From: an uncultured Bacteroidales bacterium
GTDB taxonomy: Bacteria; Bacteroidota; Bacteroidia; Bacteroidales; Paludibacteraceae
Length of the DNA stretch: 11,611 nucleotides
Reading direction: 5' to 3'
NCBI GenBank assembly: GCA_937910305.1
Contig: CALEPS010000161.1
Coordinates: forward strand, 1 to 11,611
The translations under genes and the position numbers were made by a program. Positions 6,748-11,611 of this stretch are shown here, piece by piece (the first letter of the stretch is position 1; every line of letters starts with the position of its first letter). The notes under the pieces were generated by a model, which made no database searches, had not been told where the DNA came from, and was given only the letters and a program-made list of their open reading frames with translations.

Positions 6748-8085
6748 TTACTTCTCCCAGCCAATGGAATTCAGGCGGCCTCGATATACGTCACTGTAAG
6801 TGGTAGAGCCGTCCTGTCCGCCGAAGATATAGATATCTTTATCGCGCACGATTGCGCTTTGTTTCTGCCGTGCCTGGTAGGTATCGGGCAGCCTGTTTTT
6901 CGTCGTATCTGCCTGAAGCCAGGTCAGTCCTTCGTCCTCGGAATAGAGAATGTCCCGTCCAAGGTAGGTCATCTTGTCGTCCACTCCGCCGAAAAGGAGC
7001 AGTTGACCGTTATAATTAATGACGGAGATTCCCGTCAGACTTTTGAAGGATGGTCTGTCGATAGAGAACTCCTCAATGCGGTATCCTCCGTTCTCGGGGA
7101 TATGGCGTGAGTATTCCAAATTCCATCGTGTGTTAAGCGCACGTCCGTTCTCGGCAAAACCTCCTATGATCATGGCTCTTTCTCTCTCGCTGGCGCTGTG
7201 GAAAAAGACGGCTGCGAAATCGCTGACGGGGAATTCTCCTGACGGCTGCAAACCGCTGAGGGTAAGGGCATCGTCGGCATACGTTGCTAACTCATATTGC
7301 TCGTCTTCTCCTACCAAAGCCCATACCTTTTTGTTCCAATAAAGCAACATGGTAACTACGTTTTCTGATACAGCGTGAGTCGTCCATGTAGTGGCGTCGG
7401 TTGAGGTATAGATAGTGTTCCCTTGACCATAATATAAGGTACTGCCGTCACTTATTATCTGCCGCACACGCGTACCTGCCGGCAGTCCGGATGGAGAGCC
7501 AAGGTCAGTCCATCCTGTGCCGTCGGGCGATGCGTATGCCCGCAGTTCAAAACCATTGGAGACCATCATCACAAAGTTGGAACCTATCTCTACCACCCGT
7601 TGCTCGCTGTCGTCAACCGGATAGACGGCGTCAGTGAGCCGGGTCCAGGTGTATAGATCGGGATCTACCTGATGCACTGTGGCGCGTATCTCGTAGGTCT
7701 TCAGCGTCGAGTTGTCCTGTGAGCGGATAGTGAGGTAAATAGGTCGTTTGGTAAAATCAAGTGTGTCGTAGCCGGAAATGCGCACCGTCGTATCCGGCAT
7801 AGTGATCCATGCGGCGCCGGGCGTGGCGGCGAAGGTAAAACGGGGGACAGCGGAGTCGATACGAGTTCCGAAAAGGATAGAGTCTTTGTTCCATACCAGT
7901 CCGGTATCCAGCCTCTCTTCTACCGTGAATACGGCTGCTGCCAAACCGGGCATTGAATCGACTTTCGCAAACGAGAACGCTGTTAGTTTGGCTACGGAAG
8001 AAGGCGCGGTGGTAGTGCCCGATCCTTCGCAGGAGACGAGAAAAATAGTGAAAATACCTATTATTATGTTCAAATACTTGCGCAT
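6748..8085 (-). CDS. DUF6242-like lipoprotein with kelch/propeller-like repeats
   Basis: A 445-residue predicted lipoprotein. The signal MRKYLNIIIGIFTIFLVSC has a lipobox LVSC with the lipid-bearing cysteine at C19, followed by a Gly/Ser/Thr linker. Residues about 33-140 look like a beta-sandwich domain (RFTFAATPGAAWITMPD, DTLDFTKRPIYLTIRS, KTYEIRATVH). The rest looks like a beta-propeller built from repeats that end in a Trp: YTWTRL, GTGWTDLG, DATTWTTH, EGLTWLQ, with kelch-type QLLLFGGVDD and IYIFGGQDGSTTYSDVYR at the end. This architecture fits the DUF6242 family of Bacteroidales, whose function is unknown; surface location and glycan or protein binding are guesses. It is divergent from the cyclo-ligase gene and shares its promoter region. 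It ends 71 nt before pgk. Confidence 0.82.
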   Translation of the reverse strand: MRKYLNIIIGIFTIFLVSCEGSGTTTAPSSVAKLTAFSFAKVDSMPGLAAAVFTVEERLDTGLVWNKDSILFGTRIDSAVPRFTFAATPGAAWITMPDTTVRISGYDTLDFTKRPIYLTIRSQDNSTLKTYEIRATVHQVDPDLYTWTRLTDAVYPVDDSEQRVVEIGSNFVMMVSNGFELRAYASPDGTGWTDLGSPSGLPAGTRVRQIISDGSTLYYGQGNTIYTSTDATTWTTHAVSENVVTMLLYWNKKVWALVGEDEQYELATYADDALTLSGLQPSGEFPVSDFAAVFFHSASERERAMIIGGFAENGRALNTRWNLEYSRHIPENGGYRIEEFSIDRPSFKSLTGISVINYNGQLLLFGGVDDKMTYLGRDILYSEDEGLTWLQADTTKNRLPDTYQARQKQSAIVRDKDIYIFGGQDGSTTYSDVYRGRLNSIGWEK

Positions 8086-8108
8086 TTCGTTTTTTTTTTG
8101 TACCTTTG
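8078..8108 (+). promoter_or_regulatory. Rightward promoter for the formyl-THF cyclo-ligase gene
   Basis: A TTG (8078-8080) lies exactly 20 nt before TACCTTTG (8101-8108), an exact -7 box of the Bacteroidetes type. The spacer ends in ten T and a G. Transcription should start near 8115, about 47 nt before the chosen start. The -33 element lies inside the first codons of the divergent lipoprotein gene. Confidence 0.72.
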
Positions 8109-8114
8109 CCGCCG

Positions 8115-8146
8115 CAAAGGTAAAGTTACAAGTTACAAATTTTAAA
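8115..8146 (-). promoter_or_regulatory. Leftward promoter for the DUF6242-like lipoprotein gene
   Basis: The minus strand reads TACCTTTG at 8122-8115, with a near-match TTTA (8146-8143) 20 nt upstream. Start of transcription would be near 8108, about 23 nt before the ATG at 8085. This box is the other arm of the palindrome that also carries the rightward box. Confidence 0.62.
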
Positions 8147-8158
8147 TTACTAAATAGT
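8124..8158. repeat. AT-rich 7-bp-period array in the leader of the cyclo-ligase gene
   Basis: Successive plus-strand heptamers are AGTTACA, AGTTACA, AATTTTA, AATTACT and AAATAGT. The first two are identical. The array lies between the shared promoter palindrome and the ATG at 8162, so it would be in the 5' leader of the rightward transcript. Confidence 0.55.
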
Positions 8159-8161
8159 CTT

Positions 8162-8764
8162 ATGTTATTTGAGGCTCAAATACACGATTTCAAAATGTGG
8201 TTCCCGTGGTATCGTATCCGTCGGGAACAAAGCGCTCTTCGCGCAATAGTAGAGCAGCAGCGTCGCATGATGAGTCAGGACCAGGTAGCGGAGCAGTCGG
8301 CTCTGATCATAGCTCAATTGGAGCAGATGTCTGCTTTCCGTGATGCGCATACGGTTTTGCTCTATTACCCGATACATAACGAGGTGGACCTTCGTCCGTT
8401 GCTCGCCAAGTATGCGGGCGAAAAATTATTTTTGTTGCCGGTTACCCATCGTCACTCGATGGAGGTTCGTCCTTATGACGGCGAGGACATGATGCGCAAA
8501 GGGCGTTTGGGCGTTCCGGAGCCTCAGACGGAGACCTACCATGGGCAGATTGATTTGATCATCGTGCCAGGAGTGGTGTTTGACCAGCATCGCCATCGTA
8601 TAGGTCGCGGCGGAGGCTACTACGATAAATTCCTATCTCGTCAGTTGCATGCCAAAAAGGTCGGAGTATGCTATTCTTTCCAGTTGAAGAAACATGATAT
8701 CCCGCATATGCTCCGTGAGCCTAAGATGGACCGCATTGTTACTCCTCTGCTGACCATTGGATAG
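8162..8764 (+). CDS. 5-formyltetrahydrofolate cyclo-ligase
   Basis: Cytoplasmic enzyme that uses ATP to turn 5-formyl-tetrahydrofolate into 5,10-methenyl-tetrahydrofolate, returning it to the one-carbon pool. Family signatures (numbered from M at 8195): ALRAIVEQQRR (14-24), LLYYPIHNEVDLRPLL (55-70), KLFLLPV (77-83), MRKGRLGVPEP (100-110), DLIIVPGVVFD (120-130) and the binding loop RIGRGGGYYDKFL (135-147). The open frame extends far to the left over the antisense lipoprotein gene, but that part is not real. The start is either 8162 (200 residues) or 8195 (189 residues, nearer to the usual length); both lie downstream of the predicted transcription start, and I keep 8162 with low certainty. Its 3' end overlaps the convergent gene by 26 bp. 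It is the only rightward gene in the window. Confidence 0.9.
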   Translation: MLFEAQIHDFKMWFPWYRIRREQSALRAIVEQQRRMMSQDQVAEQSALIIAQLEQMSAFRDAHTVLLYYPIHNEVDLRPLLAKYAGEKLFLLPVTHRHSMEVRPYDGEDMMRKGRLGVPEPQTETYHGQIDLIIVPGVVFDQHRHRIGRGGGYYDKFLSRQLHAKKVGVCYSFQLKKHDIPHMLREPKMDRIVTPLLTIG

Positions 8765-9506
8765 TGGGCTGGCTGTCCTGTATCCGTTTTAACTCTCGGT
8801 CGCGCTCGGCTGAGAGTTTGCTTTCGCCCTTCCGGTAATAATAGATGACGCCGTACATCTGGCATTTCATCATTCTGGCATAGGGCAGTTCGCCTTTATA
8901 GAAATCCTCCACGAGGTTCCATATATTCAGTATTATCTCGTCTGCCTGCGTGCGCAAGGGTTCGAGGTCGCCGTGCACCCGTTCGCTGTTCTGTACATGG
9001 AAGGTGTGTTGACGTTGGTGTTCGCAGAAGATATCATAGTGTACTTTCACCTTGTTGATGGCGGGATTATAGATCGGGAATCCGCCGTTCGCCATGCGTT
9101 TCTGCTCTCCCTCAATGATTTTCTGTCCCCATTCGAGCAGGTACTCTTCGGTAGATAGATCGGGCACCACGTGCTGGTGAGGATCCAGACCGTAGAGCAG
9201 TTTCTGCTCTTTCTTGATTTCTCCACGAATCACAGAGAGATTCAGCACTTGGATGAAATGCGAAATGTACATGCGTGCGTTCTGCACAATGTGCCGGTAT
9301 TGTTTGTTGGCATTGACGGAGGTCTTGTAGTTGTCTTTTGATTGCATCACGACGTTCTCAAAGGACACAAGGAACCGTTGTGCCTCGCTCAGCACTTTGT
9401 ACGGTATGACCTGCTCGGTGTAGTCCGCAGTCTGCGCACGCTGTATGGCATTTTGGAGAGCATGCAGGCGAGCTAAGTCCGTGTTGGGTAATCGACGATA
9501 AGGCAT
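8739..9506 (-). CDS. Conserved hypothetical protein (Bacteroidales)
   Basis: A 255-residue soluble protein with no signal peptide or membrane segment. I do not recognise a named family, though the start MPYRRLPNTDLARLHALQNAI, the central ARMYISHFIQVLNLSVIRGEIKKE and the block FPIYNPAINKVKVHYDIF seem familiar from unannotated Bacteroidales proteins. It appears mostly alpha-helical, with long charged or amphipathic helices (about 1-60, 70-105, 120-145, 165-215), and is rich in His, Gln and Tyr. No metal-binding or catalytic motif stands out. It is the last gene of the ddl unit: its ATG is 22 nt after the polyprenyl synthase stop, and its own stop overlaps the opposite-strand cyclo-ligase gene by 26 bp. 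Confidence 0.85.
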   Translation of the reverse strand: MPYRRLPNTDLARLHALQNAIQRAQTADYTEQVIPYKVLSEAQRFLVSFENVVMQSKDNYKTSVNANKQYRHIVQNARMYISHFIQVLNLSVIRGEIKKEQKLLYGLDPHQHVVPDLSTEEYLLEWGQKIIEGEQKRMANGGFPIYNPAINKVKVHYDIFCEHQRQHTFHVQNSERVHGDLEPLRTQADEIILNIWNLVEDFYKGELPYARMMKCQMYGVIYYYRKGESKLSAERDRELKRIQDSQPTIQWSAEE

Positions 9507-9511
9507 AAATT

Positions 9512-9540
9512 ATTTACGATTTGGGCATTTATGATTTGCG
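9512..9540. repeat. Degenerate 7-bp-period array at the polyprenyl synthase/hypothetical junction
   Basis: Plus-strand units are ATTTACG, ATTTGGGC (8 nt), ATTTATG and ATTTGCG. They fill the 22-nt gap and run into the last codons of the polyprenyl synthase gene, including its stop. This is the least regular of the four arrays. Confidence 0.4.
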
Positions 9541-10515
9541 TGTAGCCAGTTTCTCGGCTAACTCGCGTAAACGTTCTGTGGCGTCATTCTGCGGTAGTCG
9601 GTCGAGTTGCGCGAGAGCGAGAGACGTTTGTTGTTCCATGATGTCCTCGCACGCCTTACGGACGCCGAGGCGGTCGTATATCGCGGTCACACCCTCGATT
9701 TTCTCCTTTGTACTTTGTACATCTTCCTTCGTACATTGTTTCATCATCCATTGCAGCAGTTCGGCTTTGCTTTCTGCATCTGCCGTTTCCATGGCTGTAA
9801 TGAGGAGAATGGTCTTTTTGTTGCAGCAGATATCTCCGCCGATGGCCTTGCCGAAGGTCTTCGGGTCGCCATATACATCAAGGATGTCGTCCTGGATCTG
9901 GAAGGCGAGACCTATATGCAGACCGTATTGGTATAGCGCCTCTTGCTGGGCTTCGTTGGCTCCGGCGATATATCCGCCGATGCGCATGGCGTATGCCAGC
10001 AGTACGGAGGTCTTGAGCTCGATCATATGCATGTACTCCTCAATGGAGACTTGGCTTGCGTGCTCGAAATCAACGTCCAGTTGCTGTCCCTCGCAGATGC
10101 CGGTAGCCATTTCGTTGAACATCTCCAATGTCCTTCGCACTTTGTCGCTGGGTACTTGGGCTATCAGTTTGTATGCCTCGATGAGCATCTGGTCTCCGGA
10201 GAGGATGGCGGTGTTGTCATTCCATTTGACATGTACCGTCTCACGTCCGCGGCGAACGGTAGCGCGATCCATGACGTCATCGTGGAGGAGGGTGAAGTTA
10301 TGGAATACCTCCAAGGCCAGCGCTGCTGGCAGAGCTTGGTCGATGGCGTCTCCGTTGATGAGACCGCCGTTGACGATGAGTTCGGCTGCCGTCAGGGCGA
10401 GAGTAGGCCGCAGACGCTTGCCTCCCGAAGCCAGCGTGTATGCGATCGGCTCATACAATCCCCGAGGCTCCTTGTCCCAGTTCAGGGCTTCTATCGCTTT
10501 GTTTATATCTATCAT
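9529..10515 (-). CDS. Polyprenyl diphosphate synthase (trans, short/medium chain)
   Basis: Head-to-tail trans-prenyltransferase that joins isopentenyl diphosphate to allylic diphosphates. The 328-residue protein from the ATG at 10515 has all family motifs: GGKRLRP (31-37), first Asp-rich motif DDVMD (79-83), RRGRETVH (88-95), GDQML (107-111), GQQLD (143-147), KT (168-169), FQIQDD with second Asp-rich motif DDILD (209-213), and GKAIGGD plus NKKT (222-235). The first motif has no two-residue insertion, so it is not the usual bacterial FPP synthase pattern; with Phe five residues before it (F74), this matches the archaeal GGPP-synthase pattern, suggesting a C15-C20 product. That is inference. 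The frame could open with TTG at 10521, but ATG is preferred. It follows ddl by 16 nt and thus links isoprenoid and cell-wall precursor supply. Confidence 0.94.
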   Translation of the reverse strand: MIDINKAIEALNWDKEPRGLYEPIAYTLASGGKRLRPTLALTAAELIVNGGLINGDAIDQALPAALALEVFHNFTLLHDDVMDRATVRRGRETVHVKWNDNTAILSGDQMLIEAYKLIAQVPSDKVRRTLEMFNEMATGICEGQQLDVDFEHASQVSIEEYMHMIELKTSVLLAYAMRIGGYIAGANEAQQEALYQYGLHIGLAFQIQDDILDVYGDPKTFGKAIGGDICCNKKTILLITAMETADAESKAELLQWMMKQCTKEDVQSTKEKIEGVTAIYDRLGVRKACEDIMEQQTSLALAQLDRLPQNDATERLRELAEKLATRKS

Positions 10516-10541
10516 TCTCAATTCTCAATTCTCAATTCTCA
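10514..10541. repeat. Perfect heptamer array (ATTCTCA)4 at the ddl/polyprenyl synthase junction
   Basis: Four perfect copies of ATTCTCA lie on the plus strand at 10514, 10521, 10528 and 10535 (TGAGAAT on the coding strand). They contain the last Glu-Asn codons and TGA stop of ddl, the 16-nt gap, and the first two bases of the next ATG. A change of copy number would move the ddl stop only slightly but would alter the spacing between the genes. Confidence 0.9.
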
Positions 10542-11611
10542 ATAATGTCCGTCAACACCTCTTTGATGTCGAGTCCTGCTGCGCGCACCTGTTGCGGGAT
10601 GAAACTGGTAGCGGTCATACCCGGAGTGGTGTTGACTTCGAGCAGGTTGATCTGAATCTTGCTCATGTCTTCAACCGGATCGACATAGTCCTCGGTATTG
10701 CGCATACCTGTGATGATCCAATCTACGCGGATGATGCCGCTGGCTCCGATGATGTCGTAGAGACGCAGGGTCTCTGCTTGGATCTTGTCGCGGAGAACAT
10801 CGGGGATACGGGCTGGCGTAATCTCGTCCACTTGGCCTTTGTATTTGGCGTCGTAGTCGAAGAACTCATTCTTGGTCACCACTTCGGTTATCGGAAACGC
10901 TACGGCTTTGTCCTTGGTCTTATAGACGCCGCAGGTCACTTCTGTACCTTTCATGTATGCCTCGCAGATTACTTCGTCGCCCTCTTGGAACGCGCGATTG
11001 ATAGCCGGAATAACATCCTCCTCCGTCTTCACTTTCGTGCAGCCGAAAGAAGAGCCGCCTACGTTGCTCTTGATGAAACACGGCAATCCGAGTTCCTTCT
11101 CTATCCGCTTCGCCAATTCTTCCCCCTCTCTTGAGGAGAGGGACGGGGTGAGGTTTTTCCGTAGCAATACACTCTTGGCGATGTTAAATCCGAAGGGCGC
11201 AAGATAATGGTTGCAGGTGTATTTGTTGAACGTAAGCGCGGCGGCGAGTACGTTGCAGCACGAATACGGTATGCGCATCATCTCCAGATAGCCTTGGAGC
11301 AGTCCGTTCTCTCCCGGGGTGCCATGAATGGTGATATACGCGAAATCGAAGGTATGCTTCACGCCCCCGCGCGTAAAAGAAAAATCATTCTTGTCTATAG
11401 GACAAGTCTCACTGGATGCGAAGAATTCCTCTACTCCCTTCCCCTCAGGGTGAAGAGCTCCGCTCGATCGAGCGTCCTGTGGACGGTCGTAGAACTCTTG
11501 GGGGTAGGCTACCCATTCTTTGCCGTGCAACCGCACGATTGTGATGTTGTACCGATCCTTGTCCATGAAGGAGTACAAACCGGCTGCGGAACGGAGCGAC
11601 ACGTCATGTTC
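10532..11611 (-). CDS. ddl: D-alanine--D-alanine ligase (5' end cut by window edge)
   Basis: ATP-grasp enzyme that joins two D-alanines for peptidoglycan. The frame is open to the right edge; the first visible codons read EHDVSLRSA, so the true start (and the usual GGxSSE loop) lies about 15-20 codons outside. A GTG at 11602 is internal and not the start. Visible: IHGTPGENGLLQGYLE (substrate domain), CFIKSNVGGSSFGCTKV (ATP loop), EAYMKGTEVTCGVY, the omega-loop EFFDYDAKYKG, DEITPARIP, and INLLEVNTTPGMTATSFIPQQ (metal ligands E and N). Of 359 visible residues, about 50 are extra compared with my memory of Bacteroides Ddl (about 324 total): roughly 11399-11506, 11117-11158 and 10655-10708. The first two are coded by palindromic DNA. 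All insertions are in frame and core motifs are intact, so the enzyme is probably active. Confidence 0.95.
   Translation of the reverse strand, partial: EHDVSLRSAAGLYSFMDKDRYNITIVRLHGKEWVAYPQEFYDRPQDARSSGALHPEGKGVEEFFASSETCPIDKNDFSFTRGGVKHTFDFAYITIHGTPGENGLLQGYLEMMRIPYSCCNVLAAALTFNKYTCNHYLAPFGFNIAKSVLLRKNLTPSLSSREGEELAKRIEKELGLPCFIKSNVGGSSFGCTKVKTEEDVIPAINRAFQEGDEVICEAYMKGTEVTCGVYKTKDKAVAFPITEVVTKNEFFDYDAKYKGQVDEITPARIPDVLRDKIQAETLRLYDIIGASGIIRVDWIITGMRNTEDYVDPVEDMSKIQINLLEVNTTPGMTATSFIPQQVRAAGLDIKEVLTDIIEN
11122..11153. repeat. C/G-rich palindromic repeat inside ddl (element 2)
   Basis: CCCTCTC (11124-11130) and GAGAGGG (11136-11142) make a perfect 7-bp stem with a 5-nt loop. An asymmetric GACGGGGTGAGG tail follows. 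On the coding strand it gives NLTPSLSSREGEE, which is not part of Ddl in relatives that I remember. The segment 11117-11158 is 42 nt, a multiple of three. Confidence 0.6.
11431..11507. repeat. 77-bp nested palindrome inside ddl (element 1)
   Basis: Outer arms CTACTCCC (11431-11438) and GGGGGTAG (11500-11507) pair with one wobble. Inner arms AAGAGCTC (11453-11460) and GAACTCTT (11492-11499) pair with one wobble. Between them lie a perfect 14-bp palindrome, CGCTCGATCGAGCG (11461-11474), and a small hairpin CGTCC-TGT-GGACG (11473-11485). It codes for the extra DRPQDARSSGALHPEGKGV segment of Ddl. Confidence 0.7.

Noticed and set aside
5414..6799. 461-codon rightward open frame
   Set aside because: It is antisense to pgk, which is complete. 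The translation is rich in Cys, Glu and Tyr and has no domain; it is a mirror of the strong codon bias of pgk.
7778..8161. Upstream extension of the cyclo-ligase frame
   Set aside because: It is antisense to the start of the lipoprotein gene and lies largely upstream of the predicted promoter. Family alignment begins only near ALRAIVEQQ.
10516..10521. TTG at 10521 as the start of the polyprenyl synthase
   Set aside because: An ATG two codons later fits better, and the TTG is part of the heptamer repeat.
9521..11134. Very long (537-codon) rightward open frame
   Set aside because: It lies antisense to the polyprenyl synthase and most of ddl, both with complete family motifs. Its translation is Ser/Arg-rich without any domain; it is a codon-use shadow.
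11600..11602. GTG at 11602 as the start of ddl
   Set aside because: The frame is open to the window edge and the preceding codons (EHD) belong to the conserved EHDVSLRS block, so the gene is simply cut.
1..11611. tRNA, rRNA, CRISPR, insertion sequence, toxin-antitoxin or defence genes
   Set aside because: I looked on both strands and saw none. XerD is a housekeeping recombinase here and is not flanked by integron or prophage features.

Overview
The window looks like chromosomal DNA of a Bacteroidota bacterium, most likely of the order Bacteroidales. Four things point there. The protein families include a DUF3127 OB-fold protein, a DUF6242-type lipoprotein and a CarboxypepD_reg-like surface protein. 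The promoters match the Bacteroidetes form (TTTG, about 20 nt, TAnnTTTG). Shine-Dalgarno sites are not evident. The Ddl, Pgk and L34 sequences are of Bacteroides type. I cannot name the genus. The region is almost entirely coding. It holds no tRNA, rRNA, insertion sequence or CRISPR array that I can see.

Layout, left to right. Positions 1-3343 hold a tightly packed leftward operon: rpmH (L34), rbfA, a LolC/LolE-type permease, a small lipoprotein, xerD, and the start of a CarboxypepD_reg-like exported protein that runs off the left edge. The first five genes overlap their neighbours by 1-16 nt. The operon has its own promoter (3401-3432) and a leader hairpin. Positions 3467-6676 hold a second leftward operon: pgk, a DUF3127 protein with an SSB-like tail, a membrane-anchored metallophosphoesterase, and recO. 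A weak terminator follows, and its T-run abuts the rpmH promoter. Positions 6748-8085 hold a leftward DUF6242-like lipoprotein. It diverges from a rightward 5-formyltetrahydrofolate cyclo-ligase gene (to 8764), and the two share a perfectly palindromic promoter at 8101-8122. Positions 8739-11611 hold a third leftward unit: ddl (5' end cut by the window edge), a polyprenyl diphosphate synthase, and a conserved hypothetical protein whose 3' end overlaps the cyclo-ligase gene.

Most genes are housekeeping: translation (L34, RbfA), lipoprotein export, chromosome dimer resolution or recombination (XerD, RecO), glycolysis (Pgk), folate metabolism, isoprenoid and peptidoglycan precursor synthesis. 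No obvious new multi-gene system is present.

The most unusual signals are small. First, ddl carries in-frame insertions that look like palindromic repeat elements. Second, short AT-rich arrays with a 7-bp period lie at four gene junctions. Third, one palindrome supplies the -7 boxes for both divergent genes. Fourth, a DUF3127 protein ending in an SSB-like SDLPF tip shares an operon with recO, whose E. coli relative binds exactly that kind of tip.
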